DNA of 64,000 nucleotides from Clostridia bacterium (GTDB lineage Bacteria > Bacillota > Clostridia > Christensenellales > Aristaeellaceae): positions 18,983 through 82,982 of the forward strand of contig JAFXJP010000055.1 of assembly GCA_017532155.1 (NCBI GenBank). Reading direction: 5' to 3'. The notes under the pieces were generated by a model. It was not told the DNA's origin. It did not search any database and saw only the letters and a list, made by a program, of their open reading frames with translations. Positions within the stretch are counted from its first letter, which is position 1; each line of letters opens with the position of its first letter. The position numbers and the translations under genes were made by a program. This document shows positions 42,094 through 52,541 of the stretch, one piece after another.

Positions 42094-43000
42094 TACGCCG
42101 CGCATTGCGCTTGATTTTGATTACGAAGTCAGCGTTCCGCAGGGCACGGAGGACATGCTCTCCCGTGTAGCGCAAAAATGTCTGGAAACGGAAGGCATTT
42201 CGCTTCCTTGCGCCGCCTATCTGCGCTTTACCGATGATGAAAACATCCATATCATCAACCGCGAACAGCGTAGTGTAGATCGTGCGACCGATGTGCTTTC
42301 CTTCCCCGCCGGCCCCTTTCATCCCGGTCACACCGCCGGAAGCCACGAAAAAGTGCTGCGCCGCCAGTGGGACAGCGAATACCGCGCCTGCATGCTGGGC
42401 GATATCATCATCTCCCTGGACCATGCCCGCGCGCAGGCGGAGGAATACGGCCACAGCCTTACCCGCGAATTGGCCTACCTTACCGCGCACGCCCTCTTTC
42501 ATCTGATGGGATATGACCATATGAACGATCAAGACAAGGAGCAAATGAGAGCCATGGAAGAAAAAGCCCTGAATGCCGCCGGCGTTGCCCGCGTAACAGA
42601 TGAAGAACTGATTGCCCTGGCGCACCAGGCGATGAAAAACGCCTACACGCCTTATTCCAAATTCAATGTCGGCGCCTGCCTGCTATCTAAAGACGGTCGC
42701 ACTTTCACCGGCTGCAACATCGAAAATGCCAGCTACGGCGGCACCAACTGCGCTGAACGCACAGCGCTGTTCAAAGCCATCAGCGAGGGTGCGCGTGAAT
42801 TTACCACCATCGCCATCGCCACCGAAAAAGCGCTGGCCTGGCCCTGCGGCATCTGCCGCCAGGTGCTCAATGAATTTGCCCCTGATCTGCGCATCATCAC
42901 CGTCTGTGGTGAGCAGCGCGGCGAAAAGACGCTTCCCCAGCTTCTCCCTTTAGCTTTTGGCCCGAACAATGGTACGGGTGATTATCTTGGAAAGGACTAA
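42086..43000 (+). CDS. YbeY endoribonuclease fused to cytidine deaminase
   Basis: A 304-residue fusion in one open frame. Residues 1 to about 165 are YbeY, the rRNA maturation nuclease: INREQRSVDRATDVLSFP and the zinc motif HALFHLMGYDH (H-x3-H-x5-H). From about residue 170 there is a full cytidine deaminase: NAYTPYSKFNVGACLL, NCAERTALFKA (C-A-E, about 221) and WPCGICRQVLNEF (PCxxC, about 252). In Bacillus these are separate genes with dgkA between them; here dgkA is missing and the two are joined. GAGGAGG precedes the ATG. Confidence 0.95.
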   Translation: MPDTPRIALDFDYEVSVPQGTEDMLSRVAQKCLETEGISLPCAAYLRFTDDENIHIINREQRSVDRATDVLSFPAGPFHPGHTAGSHEKVLRRQWDSEYRACMLGDIIISLDHARAQAEEYGHSLTRELAYLTAHALFHLMGYDHMNDQDKEQMRAMEEKALNAAGVARVTDEELIALAHQAMKNAYTPYSKFNVGACLLSKDGRTFTGCNIENASYGGTNCAERTALFKAISEGAREFTTIAIATEKALAWPCGICRQVLNEFAPDLRIITVCGEQRGEKTLPQLLPLAFGPNNGTGDYLGKD

Positions 43001-43006
43001 TTACAC

Positions 43007-43906
43007 ATGAACACCGCATCCGCATTCCGCTCTGGCTTTGTCGCTATCGTCGGCCGCCCCAATGTTGGCAAATCCACGCTCCTTAACGCCATGGTGGGCG
43101 AAAAGGTCGCCATCGTCTCCAACCGTCCCCAGACCACGCGCAACCGCCTGATGGGCATTTGCGGCGGAGACGATCATCAGATTGTTTTCGTCGATACCCC
43201 CGGCATCCATAAGCCCCGCACCGCGCTTGGCAATTACATGATGCAGGCTGTGCAGGAAGGGATGGACGGCATTGACGCGCTGATGGTACTGGTAGACGTC
43301 ACCGCCGTTGGCCCGCAGGATCGCCAGATTGCCGAGGACATGAGCAAGAAAAAGCTGCCCACCTTCCTTCTGCTCAACAAGATCGACCTGGTGCAGCCGC
43401 AGGAGCTGCTGCGCATCATCGATATTTTCAAGGACATGGGCTTCAAATCCATCCTGCCCATCAGCGCTATGAAGGGCGAAGGTCTGGAAACGCTCAAGAA
43501 TGAGCTGCTCTCCGTCATGCCGCACGGCCCCAAATATTTCCCCGACGACATGATGACCGATCAGCCCGAGCGCCTGCTGTGCGCCGAGCTTGTGCGCGAA
43601 AAGGCGCTGCTGCACCTGCGCGATGAAGTGCCCCACGGCATCGGCATCGAAATTCTCGGCATGGAAAAGAAAAATAACAACCTGATCGAAATTCACGCCG
43701 ATATCTACTGCGAGCGCGATTCGCACAAATCCATCATCATCGGCAAGCGCGGCAGCATGATCACCCTCATCGGCCGCGAAGCCCGCGCTGATATGGAATC
43801 GCTGCTGGGCATGCGCGTCAATCTCCAGCTGTTTGTCAAGGTTCGTCCCGGCTGGCGCGATTCCATTTCCGATCTGAAGACGCTGGGCTACGACAACAAA
43901 AACTGA
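43007..43906 (+). CDS. era: GTPase Era
   Basis: A 299-residue GTPase. G1 is GRPNVGKSTL, G3 is DTPGIHKP and G4 is NKIDL; the C-terminal KH domain has IIIGKRGSMITLIGREARADME and ends with the LFVKVRPGWRD signature. It binds the 3' end of 16S rRNA in 30S assembly. It lies six bases after the YbeY-Cdd fusion, which also acts on 16S rRNA, so this is a functional unit. GGAAAGGA precedes the ATG. Confidence 0.98.
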   Translation: MNTASAFRSGFVAIVGRPNVGKSTLLNAMVGEKVAIVSNRPQTTRNRLMGICGGDDHQIVFVDTPGIHKPRTALGNYMMQAVQEGMDGIDALMVLVDVTAVGPQDRQIAEDMSKKKLPTFLLLNKIDLVQPQELLRIIDIFKDMGFKSILPISAMKGEGLETLKNELLSVMPHGPKYFPDDMMTDQPERLLCAELVREKALLHLRDEVPHGIGIEILGMEKKNNNLIEIHADIYCERDSHKSIIIGKRGSMITLIGREARADMESLLGMRVNLQLFVKVRPGWRDSISDLKTLGYDNKN

Positions 43907-43926
43907 TTTTCTCACAGGAGTTTCTC

Positions 43927-45207
43927 ATGAGCTATTACAAGCAAGCCATGGCCGAACGCTCCCAGCAAAACGGCAGGAAAAACTGCTTTATTCGCCGCGC
44001 CCACGCGCAGCTTTCCTTGTTTGTGCGCAGGGTTGATTTTACGCCGCTGCTTTTGATCTTCGGCGCAGCAGTGCTCTATGCCGTTTTGTGCGCTATCTGC
44101 CAGAGAGACGCCATCGGCGCATCGGGGTACAATACCTATACCCTGCAGGCACTGGCCTGGCGTGAGGGACGCATGTCGCTCGGGCACGATTATCCGCATC
44201 TGGAGCTGGCCATCTTCAATAACGACTGGTGGGTGTCTTTCCCGCCCGTGCCCAGCATTCCGCTGTATTTCCTGTCTTTTTTCTTTGGCAGCAATACCCC
44301 GGATCATCTGCTGGTCAAGCTGTACGTGCTTTTCGGCTGTCTCTTTGCCTACGGCATGCTGCGCCGCGCGCGCTATGATAAACTGAGCGCCGCCGCCTTC
44401 TCGCTGCTGTGCAGCTACGCAACGGGACTGATTGCGCTGTCGATGGAAGGCGCGGTCTGGTTCCAGGCGCAGACGATGGCCTTTATGCTGACGATGGGCA
44501 GCCTGTATTTCATGTATCGCGGCGTGTATACGCCCTCGCTGTTTCTCTATGCGCTGGCCGTTGGCTGCCGGCCGTTCAATGCCGTGTACGGCCTCGTATT
44601 GTTTGTGATGTGGCTGGAACGCGCCCTGAAAGAAAAGCGCAGCATGAAGCGTGAAATCCTGTGCCTGATTCCCGGTGTAACACTTGGGCTGTGCGTAGCC
44701 TTTGCCTACGGCTGGTATAACTATGTGCGCTTTGGCAATCCGCTGGAGTTCGGCCACAATCACCTGCCGGAGTTTTCCTTCCAGGGCGGCGTGCAGTTTT
44801 CGCTGCATCATGTCATGAACAACATCCGCACATTCCTTCTCGGCGCGCCGTTCTCTTATACGGATGCAGGCTATGAAATCAACAAATTCGGTTTTTCGAT
44901 GTTCATTGTGCATCCGGTATTCGTAGTGATGCTGCTTCTGTTCATCGTAGATCTGTGCAGAAAGCGCCTGTCGTTTACGAAAGCTGCCATCATCGTCGCA
45001 TTTGCAGCGCAGCTGTTCTGCCTGCTTTTGCACCGCACGTTCGGCGGTTATCAGTTTGGCGCGCGCTACACATGCGATCTGTTGCCCTATGCAGCGCTCT
45101 ATTTTGCCCTGCCCGGGCGCATTCGCCGCATGACCATTCCTGAAGCCCTTCTTCTCATGGCGTCGCTTGGCTTTGCCATTTACGGAGCATGCACGGTTTT
45201 GTTGTGA
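43927..45207 (+). CDS. polytopic membrane protein, possible GT-C-type glycosyltransferase
   Basis: A 426-residue membrane protein with about ten hydrophobic segments. A basic N-terminus leads to TM1 near residue 38, then an external loop GYNTYTLQALAWREGRMSLGHDYPHLELAIFNNDWWVSFPPVPSI, whose Asp/Glu and 'f.pp.Psi' layout resembles GT-39/GT-C (PMT-like) proteins. I do not recognise a named family. It lies where recO often follows era. AGGAG is upstream of the ATG. The function is not established. Confidence 0.6.
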   Translation: MSYYKQAMAERSQQNGRKNCFIRRAHAQLSLFVRRVDFTPLLLIFGAAVLYAVLCAICQRDAIGASGYNTYTLQALAWREGRMSLGHDYPHLELAIFNNDWWVSFPPVPSIPLYFLSFFFGSNTPDHLLVKLYVLFGCLFAYGMLRRARYDKLSAAAFSLLCSYATGLIALSMEGAVWFQAQTMAFMLTMGSLYFMYRGVYTPSLFLYALAVGCRPFNAVYGLVLFVMWLERALKEKRSMKREILCLIPGVTLGLCVAFAYGWYNYVRFGNPLEFGHNHLPEFSFQGGVQFSLHHVMNNIRTFLLGAPFSYTDAGYEINKFGFSMFIVHPVFVVMLLLFIVDLCRKRLSFTKAAIIVAFAAQLFCLLLHRTFGGYQFGARYTCDLLPYAALYFALPGRIRRMTIPEALLLMASLGFAIYGACTVLL

Positions 45208-45244
45208 AAACTGCGTTTTTTCGCACTTTTTGCTGCGAAAGGGC

Positions 45245-45273
45245 TTTACATTTACTTGTTTTCAGCTTATAAT
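45245..45273 (+). promoter_or_regulatory. promoter of ileS T-box leader
   Basis: TTTACA (45245-45250), 17 bp, TATAAT (45268-45273). Confidence 0.75.
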
Positions 45274-45495
45274 GGATCGGTATGATGCGATGATGGGGAC
45301 GGGTGCGGAAATGCGCTTACAGCAAGTCGGGGAGGATGCAAGCCCGGCAGCGGCAGCCGACATCAGATCACCCCGGAGCTTGGTTTAATCGCCACGGTTT
45401 GCCCCCGATAGAAGGCTTGGAGTGGGCGCAGTTTATCTGTGTCAATTTGGGTGGTACCGCGGCCTGTCCGTCCCATGTGGATGGATAGGCCTTTT
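45274..45495 (+). ncRNA. T-box riboswitch leader of ileS
   Basis: Core TTGGGTGGTACCGCGG (45447-45462) followed by a thirteen-base-pair terminator (45461-45491, CATGT loop region) and T4. The Stem I distal-loop motif GATGCAAG is at 45335-45342. The specifier is probably ATC (Ile) at 45362-45364, followed by A, 19 bases after the distal loop. The terminator's first bases overlap the T-box, as needed for the terminator/antiterminator switch. Confidence 0.93.
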
Positions 45496-45529
45496 GATTT
45501 CTCCGGCATGAAGCCGAAAGGAGCAGAGC

Positions 45530-48500
45530 ATGTACAAAAAAGTAACAACCGACATGAATTTCACCGAGCGTGAAAAAGAGGTGCTCAAGTATTGGAAAGA
45601 TCACGACATCGCCAAGAAGAGCTTCACTTTGCGCGAAGGTGCTGAAAACTTTACCTTCTATGACGGCCCGCCGACCGCTAACGGCAAGCCGCATATCGGC
45701 CACGTTTTGACCCGCGCCATCAAGGACCTGATCCCCCGCTACCAGACCATGAAGGGCAAGTCCGTCCTTCGCATCGCCGGCTGGGATACCCACGGCCTGC
45801 CCGTTGAACTGGAAGTCGAAAAGAAGCTGGGCCTGGACGGCAAGCCCCAGATCGAAGCCTACGGCATCGAGCCCTTCATCAAGCAGTGCAAGGAAAGCGT
45901 GTGGAAGTACCTGCACCTGTGGGAGGATATGTCCGAGCGCGTAGGTTACTGGGTGGATATGGAGCACCCTTACGTAACCTATCACGATAATTACATCGAA
46001 TCCGTGTGGTGGAGCCTCAAGCAGATCGCCTCCAAAGATATGATCTACAAGGGCCACAAGATCGTTCCTTACTGCCCCCGCTGCGGCACCGCGCTGTCCT
46101 CTCACGAAGTAGCGCAGGGCTACAAGGCCGTTAAGGAATTCTCCGTCTTTGCCAAGTTCGCCGTTAAGGGCGAAGAAAACAAATACATCCTCGCCTGGAC
46201 CACCACGCCCTGGACGCTGCCCAGCAACGTCGCCCTGTGCGTGAACGCCAATGAGGATTACACCGAATTCAAGTTCGGCGAAGAAACCTACATCATGGCC
46301 GATGCGCTGATCGAGTCCGTCTTCAGCAAGGAAGATGTTGCCAAGATTGAAAAGATCTCCACCTGCAAGGGTTCTGATCTGGTCGGCACCGAATATCAGC
46401 CCCTCTTCCCCATGCAGAACCCGCCCAAGGAAAAGGCCTGGTATGTGGTCGCTGACGACTACGTCACTCTGACCGACGGTACCGGTATCGTTCACATTGC
46501 GCCCGCCTTCGGTGAAGACGACGCGCGCGTGGGCCGTCAGAATAACCTGCCCTTTGTCCAGCTGGTGGATGCGCAGGGCAAATTGACCGAAGACACCCCC
46601 TGGGCCGGCACTTTTGTCAAGGACGCCGATCCCATGATCATTGACGATCTGCGTAATCGCAAGCTCCTTCTCAAGAAGGCGCTCTACGAGCACGATTATC
46701 CCTTCTGCTGGCGCTGCGATACCCCCCTGCTGTATTACGCCCGTCCCACCTGGTTCATCCGCATGACGGCTGTGCGCGACAACCTGCTTGCCAGCAACCG
46801 CTCTGTCAACTGGATGCCTGACAACATCAAGGAAGGCCGTATGGGCAACTTCCTTGAAAACGTGGTAGACTGGGGTCTTTCCCGCGAGCGCTACTGGGGC
46901 ACTCCCCTGCCCATCTGGCTGTGCGAAGACGGTCACATGCACGTGATCGGCAGCAAGCAGGAACTGCTGGACATGGCCATTGGTGAAGTGGATCTGCCCG
47001 AGCTGCATCGTCCCTACATCGACAAGGTTGTCATCAAGTGCCCCCACTGCGGCAAGCCCATGCACCGCACCAGCGAAGTTATCGACTGCTGGTATGACTC
47101 CGGCTCCATGCCCTTTGCACAGTGGCACTATCCCTTTGAAAACAAGGAGAAGTTTGAGCAGAACTTCCCCGCCAACTTCATCTCCGAAGCCATCGACCAG
47201 ACCCGCGGCTGGTTCTACACGCTGCTGGCTATCTCCACCCAGCTGTTTGACTGCGCGCCGTTTAAGAACTGCGTCGTTCTTGGCCACGTGCAGGATGCCG
47301 ACGGCCACAAGATGAGCAAGCACCTGGGCAACGTCGTTGACCCGTGGGATGTGCTGGATGATCAGGGCGCCGACGCCGTTCGCTGGTACTTCTATGCCGG
47401 CAGCGCGCCGTGGCTGCCCAGCCGCTTCTCCAAGGCCAATGTTTCCGAATATCAGCGCAAGTTCATGGGCACGCTGTGGAATACCTATTACTTCTACGTG
47501 CTCTATGCCGATATCGATCAGTTCGATCCCACCAAGCACGATCTGAAGAAGGCACAGCTAAGCCTGATGGATAAGTGGATCCTCAGCCGTCTGAACACCC
47601 TGATCAAGGGCGTGGATGACGATCTTGCGCATTTCCGCATCACCGAGGCCACCCGCAAGCTGACCGACTTTGTGGATGTCCTGTCCAACTGGTATATCCG
47701 CCTGGGCCGCGACCGCTTCTGGGGCAAGGGCATGGAAGGCGATAAGGAAGCCGCTTTCGTCACGCTCTACACCGTGCTGGAATCCCTCGCCCGCCTGATC
47801 GCGCCCTTCGTCCCCTTCATGGCCGAGAGCATGTATCAGAACATCGTCCGCACCGTCAATCCCACTGCGCCCGAAAGCGTGCATCTGTGCGATTTCCCCG
47901 TGTGCGACGAATCCATGATCGACGAATCCGTCGAAAAGCAGATGGCCGATGTAGAAACCGTCGTTGTGCTGGGCCGCTCCTGCCGCAACCTTTCCAATAT
48001 GAAAGTGCGCCAGCCCCTGCAGAACCTCTACATCAGCGGCGCCGATTTCGGCGAAGAATACAAGCACCTGGTAGAGGACGAGCTCAACGTTAAGAACGTA
48101 GAGTTTATTCAGAACGCCGGCCAGTTTGTTTCCTACGACCTCAAGCCCAACTTCTTCACCCTCAAGTCCCGCTATGGCCGCTTCCTTGGCCGTATGCGCG
48201 GCGAAATGCAGAAGCTCGACGGCGCAGCTGTCGTTGCCGCCTTTGACAAGGGCGAGACCGTCACCTTCACCATCGATGACACCGAAATCGTCCTCTCCAA
48301 GGAAGACGTGCTCGTTGAGGCCGTCAAGAAGGAAGGCTTCACCTCTCAGGTAGAGGGCGCGCTGACGGTTGTGCTGGATACCAACCTCACCGAAGATCTG
48401 ATCGAAGAAGGCTATGCCCGCGAGTTCGTCAGCAAGGTGCAGTCCATGCGTAAGGACGCCGGCTTTGACGTGACCGACCGCATCGCCATTACCTGCCAGT

Positions 48501-48658
48501 GAGGCGACAAGCTGATGAAGGCGCTCGAAAAGGGCAAGGCCATCATCCTTTCCGGCGTGCTGGCCGATAGCCTCACCCTGGGCGAAGCTTCCGGCGAAGC
48601 CGTCAAGGACTGGGATATCAACGGAGAAAGCGCCACTATTGGCGTAAAGAGGGTTTAA
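45530..48658 (+). CDS. ileS: isoleucyl-tRNA synthetase with in-frame TGA near the C-terminus
   Basis: A class I synthetase. HIGH at residues 55-58, KMSKH near 593, editing-domain TTTPWTLPSN, zinc cysteines in CPRCG. The first frame ends with TGA at 48500-48502 (codon 991). The same frame continues for 51 more sense codons to TAA at 48656, with sequence like the IleRS C-terminus (LEKGKAIILSGVLADSL), and the next gene's ATG follows at once. The full frame of 1042 residues fits the long IleRS type. Whether the TGA is a real change or an error is open. GGAGCAGAGC precedes the ATG. Confidence 0.93.
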
Positions 48659-49519
48659 ATGTTCATCGCCGATAAATGGCAAACCTTTGAAGTCCTGGAT
48701 ACGGGCAACGGCGACAAGCTGGAGCGGTGGGGCAAATTCGTGCTCTGCCGCCCCGACCCCCAGGTCATCTGGCCCGCGCAGGATCCCTCCATGTGGGACG
48801 CCGCGCAGGCGCATTATTACCGCAGCGAGCGCGGCGGCGGCGAATGGCGCTTCCGTGAGCAGCTGCCCGAACGCTGGCAGATTTCCTACGGCGATCTGAG
48901 ATTCCACGTCCGTCCCACCGGCTTTAAGCACACGGGCCTTTTCCCTGAGCAGGCCACCAACTGGGACTGGATGCGCAATCTTATCAAGAAGCGCGAGGGC
49001 AATGTCAAGGTGCTCAACCTCTTTGCCTATACCGGCGGCGCCACCATGGCCTGCGCCGCGCAGGGCGCGCACGTCACGCACGTAGATGCTGCCAAGGGCA
49101 TGGTGCAGTGGGCCAAGGAAAACCGTGAGCTGAGTAAGATTCCCGAAACCAACTGCCGCTTCATCGTGGAAGACGCGCTGGCTTTTGTTCGTCGCGAACT
49201 GCGCCGCGGCAACCACTACGACGGCATCCTGATGGATCCGCCCAGCTACGGCCGCGGTCCCGGCGGCGAAGTATGGAAGCTTGAAAACGAGCTTTATACT
49301 CTCGTTTCCACCTGTGCCGAGGCGCTCAGTGACAATCCCCTCTTCTTCCTCGTCAACAGCTACACCACCGGCTTCCAGCCTGCGGTTCTGCAAAACATCA
49401 TCGGCCGCACCGTGCAGTCGCGCTTTGGCGGCAAGGTGGATGCGCAGGAAGTTGTCCTTCCCGTTCGCGCCGGCGGCGTACTGCCCTGCGGCGCAAGCGG
49501 ACGCTGGCAGAAAGACTGA
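48659..49519 (+). CDS. class I SAM-dependent rRNA methyltransferase (RlmI-like)
   Basis: A 286-residue methyltransferase. The SAM-binding motif I is KVLNLFAYTGGATMACAAQGA, motif II is VTHVDAAKGMVQWAKEN, and motif IV is DGILMDPPSYGRG. The DPPSYGRG motif and GLFPEQATNWDWM resemble the RlmI/RlmK group, but there is no N-terminal PUA domain. It begins directly after the TAA of the extended ileS frame (TAAATG), with AGAGGG as ribosome site, so it is coupled to ileS. Confidence 0.85.
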   Translation: MFIADKWQTFEVLDTGNGDKLERWGKFVLCRPDPQVIWPAQDPSMWDAAQAHYYRSERGGGEWRFREQLPERWQISYGDLRFHVRPTGFKHTGLFPEQATNWDWMRNLIKKREGNVKVLNLFAYTGGATMACAAQGAHVTHVDAAKGMVQWAKENRELSKIPETNCRFIVEDALAFVRRELRRGNHYDGILMDPPSYGRGPGGEVWKLENELYTLVSTCAEALSDNPLFFLVNSYTTGFQPAVLQNIIGRTVQSRFGGKVDAQEVVLPVRAGGVLPCGASGRWQKD

Positions 49520-49554
49520 CACATGGGAGCACACTCCCGCGAAAGGAAAAATCC

Positions 49555-50283
49555 ATGAGCGAGATCATCAAAGAACCCGTCATCCTCTATGAGGACAATC
49601 ACATCGTCGTGGTTGTAAAGCCCAACAACATGCTCGTTCAGGGCGACGCCACGGGCGATAACGATGTGCTCACGTGGCTGAAGAAATACATCAAGGAAAA
49701 GTACAACAAGCCCGGCGACGCCTTTGTGGGCCTTGTGCACCGCATGGATCGTCCCGTGGGCGGATTGCTTGTCTTTGCCCGCACGAGCAAGGCGGCTTCC
49801 CGTCTGTCCGAGCAGGTGCGCACGCATGAGCTTTGCCGTGAATACGTGTGCGTATGCGAAGGCAGCGCGCCCGATCGCTTTACCCTGCGCGACTGGCTGC
49901 AGAAGGATGAATCCACCAACATGGTCAAGGTTCTGCCTCCTTATCTCAAGCTCCAGGGCAAGGAAGCCATCCTGCACGGCCGCAATACCGCCAACCGCTC
50001 CAATCACAGCCTTTGCTGCATCCGTCTGGAAACGGGCCGTGCGCATCAGATCCGTGTGCAGATGCAGAATGCCGGTCATCCCCTCTGGGGCGATAACCGC
50101 TACGGCCACGGCAAGCGCGGTCAGCAGATTGCGCTGTGGGGCATGCGCCTGAGCCTTAAGCACCCCATCTCCGGTGAAAACATGGTCTTCATCGCGCCGC
50201 CGCCCGAGGCAGCGCCGTGGACGGCCTTCACCCGCGAGCTGGACGGTCTTGAAAGCACCTGGCCGCAGATCATTTTCGAATAA
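49555..50283 (+). CDS. RluA family pseudouridine synthase
   Basis: A 242-residue enzyme. The active-site motif is VHRMDRPVGGLLVFARTSKAA (the HRLDxxTSG motif with catalytic Asp). RAHQIRVQM, WGDNRYG and the C-terminal LKHPI and FIAPPP are family features. No S4 domain is present, so it is a short RluA type of uncertain RNA target. AAAGGA precedes the ATG. It is within a run of RNA-modification genes (methyltransferase, this gene, tgt). Confidence 0.93.
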   Translation: MSEIIKEPVILYEDNHIVVVVKPNNMLVQGDATGDNDVLTWLKKYIKEKYNKPGDAFVGLVHRMDRPVGGLLVFARTSKAASRLSEQVRTHELCREYVCVCEGSAPDRFTLRDWLQKDESTNMVKVLPPYLKLQGKEAILHGRNTANRSNHSLCCIRLETGRAHQIRVQMQNAGHPLWGDNRYGHGKRGQQIALWGMRLSLKHPISGENMVFIAPPPEAAPWTAFTRELDGLESTWPQIIFE

Positions 50284-51420
<1,137 letters not shown>

Positions 51421-51428
51421 GCATGTTA

Positions 51429-51459
51429 AAAGGCTTCGGTTTTATCCGAAGCCTTTTTT
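51429..51459. terminator. terminator after tgt
   Basis: Eleven-base-pair stem AAAGGCTTCGG/CCGAAGCCTTT with loop TTTTAT, then T-run; A residues on the opposite side may serve the convergent esterase. Confidence 0.9.
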
Positions 51460-51465
51460 GTACGA

Positions 51466-52356
51466 TCATTTTATATACTCGCCGATAAACGACTGAATGT
51501 TCTGATGCAATTCCTCGCTCCAGAAGCTGCCTTCGTGCGGCGCATCCTTGATACAGATCATCTGCACAATCGCGCCGGCGTCATACAGCTTTTCATACAT
51601 CAGCGTTCCCTGCTCATAGGGCACAATCTCATCCGCATCGCCGTGAACGATCAGCGTCGGCGGAATTTTCTTGCACGCATCCAGATACGTGACCGGGCTC
51701 ATTTCAACCAGCACCTGACGGATATCCCTGTCGCCCACCAGCCCGCGGAAAGGATTGATAAACGGTGCGTTATCGCACACCGGCTTGCGCATCAGATCAA
51801 TAAACTGATCCGGCAGCATTTTGAGCAGATCCGTCGGGCCAAAGCATTCCACCACGCACTGCACTGTATCGGAGTATTCGGCATATTCCTCCGTCTTAAA
51901 GCGCGGATCATCGCCCGTCAGGCCCACCAGCAGCGCCGTATTGCCGCCCGACGACGTACCATAAATGCACACACGCTCCGGATCGATGCCGTATTTCTCG
52001 GCATTCGCGCGCAAAAAGCGAATGGCTGTCTTTACATCCTGCAAATACGCCGGGAAGGGATGACCTTCCGCCGCATTGCGATGTGTAACCGTCGCTACCG
52101 CAAAGCCTGCGCGCGCATACTGGCTCAGCTGGGGAATCTGCTTGTTGATGTTGGGAAAAGTCCATCCCGATCCCTGCACAAACACAATCAAAGGACGCGG
52201 CGTCAGTTTTTCCGCGTTTTTTTCGTGCCAGGGCAGCATCAGCGTCAGCTTCAGCCCTTCAGGCAGCGCATACGAATAAACAACATCCGGCTCCAGATAC
52301 GCCATCTGTGCCAGGTCAGGGTTATTATGCATCACTTTTATCGTGGGATAAGCCAA
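51466..52356 (-). CDS. alpha/beta hydrolase (esterase/lipase-like)
   Basis: A 296-residue alpha/beta hydrolase. The oxyanion-hole motif FVQGSGWTF replaces HGGGW. The nucleophile elbow is YGTSSGGNTALL (G-x-S-x-G), the Asp is in HGDADEIVP and the His in DAPHEGSFW. This is the BD-FAE/acyl-esterase-like group. No signal peptide. The likely start is TTG at 52356 with GAGG 8 bases upstream; a GTG three codons earlier overlaps that site. It is divergent from ybaB. Confidence 0.88.
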   Translation of the reverse strand: MAYPTIKVMHNNPDLAQMAYLEPDVVYSYALPEGLKLTLMLPWHEKNAEKLTPRPLIVFVQGSGWTFPNINKQIPQLSQYARAGFAVATVTHRNAAEGHPFPAYLQDVKTAIRFLRANAEKYGIDPERVCIYGTSSGGNTALLVGLTGDDPRFKTEEYAEYSDTVQCVVECFGPTDLLKMLPDQFIDLMRKPVCDNAPFINPFRGLVGDRDIRQVLVEMSPVTYLDACKKIPPTLIVHGDADEIVPYEQGTLMYEKLYDAGAIVQMICIKDAPHEGSFWSEELHQNIQSFIGEYIK

Positions 52357-52388
52357 GAAGAACACCTCATTTATATTTCTATATTTTT

Positions 52389-52417
52389 ATTATATCGTTT
52401 CAGATTCTTCATTGCAA
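52389..52417 (-). promoter_or_regulatory. promoter for esterase gene
   Basis: Minus strand: TTGCAA (52412-52417), 17 bp, TATAAT (52389-52394). Confidence 0.68.
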
Positions 52418-52456
52418 GGAAACAATGCCATTTTTCCTGTTCTTTGTGTGTTTTCA

Positions 52457-52485
52457 TTGCAAGAAAGCGCAAAATATGGTATAGT
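52457..52485 (+). promoter_or_regulatory. promoter for ybaB-recR-tdk-rmuC
   Basis: TTGCAA (52457-52462), 17 bp, TATAGT (52480-52485). The 11-mer TTCATTGCAAG occurs here (52453-52463) and at the esterase promoter (52408-52418). Confidence 0.62.
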
Positions 52486-52541
52486 AATATGAAAATATCC
52501 GGCGCACTGCGCCTATCAACAGTATATGGAGGAATTTACTT

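Noticed and set aside
39529-42105. Open frame of 858 codons on the minus strand
   Set aside because: Antisense to pgpH, which has clear domains; no start signal.
45368-47539. Open frame of 723 codons on the minus strand
   Set aside because: Antisense to ileS and its T-box leader; no domain.
48500-48502. Reassignment of TGA to a sense codon in this genome
   Set aside because: Many intact genes here end at TGA in the right place with coupled neighbours (era, livF, gltX, recR side), so TGA works as a stop.
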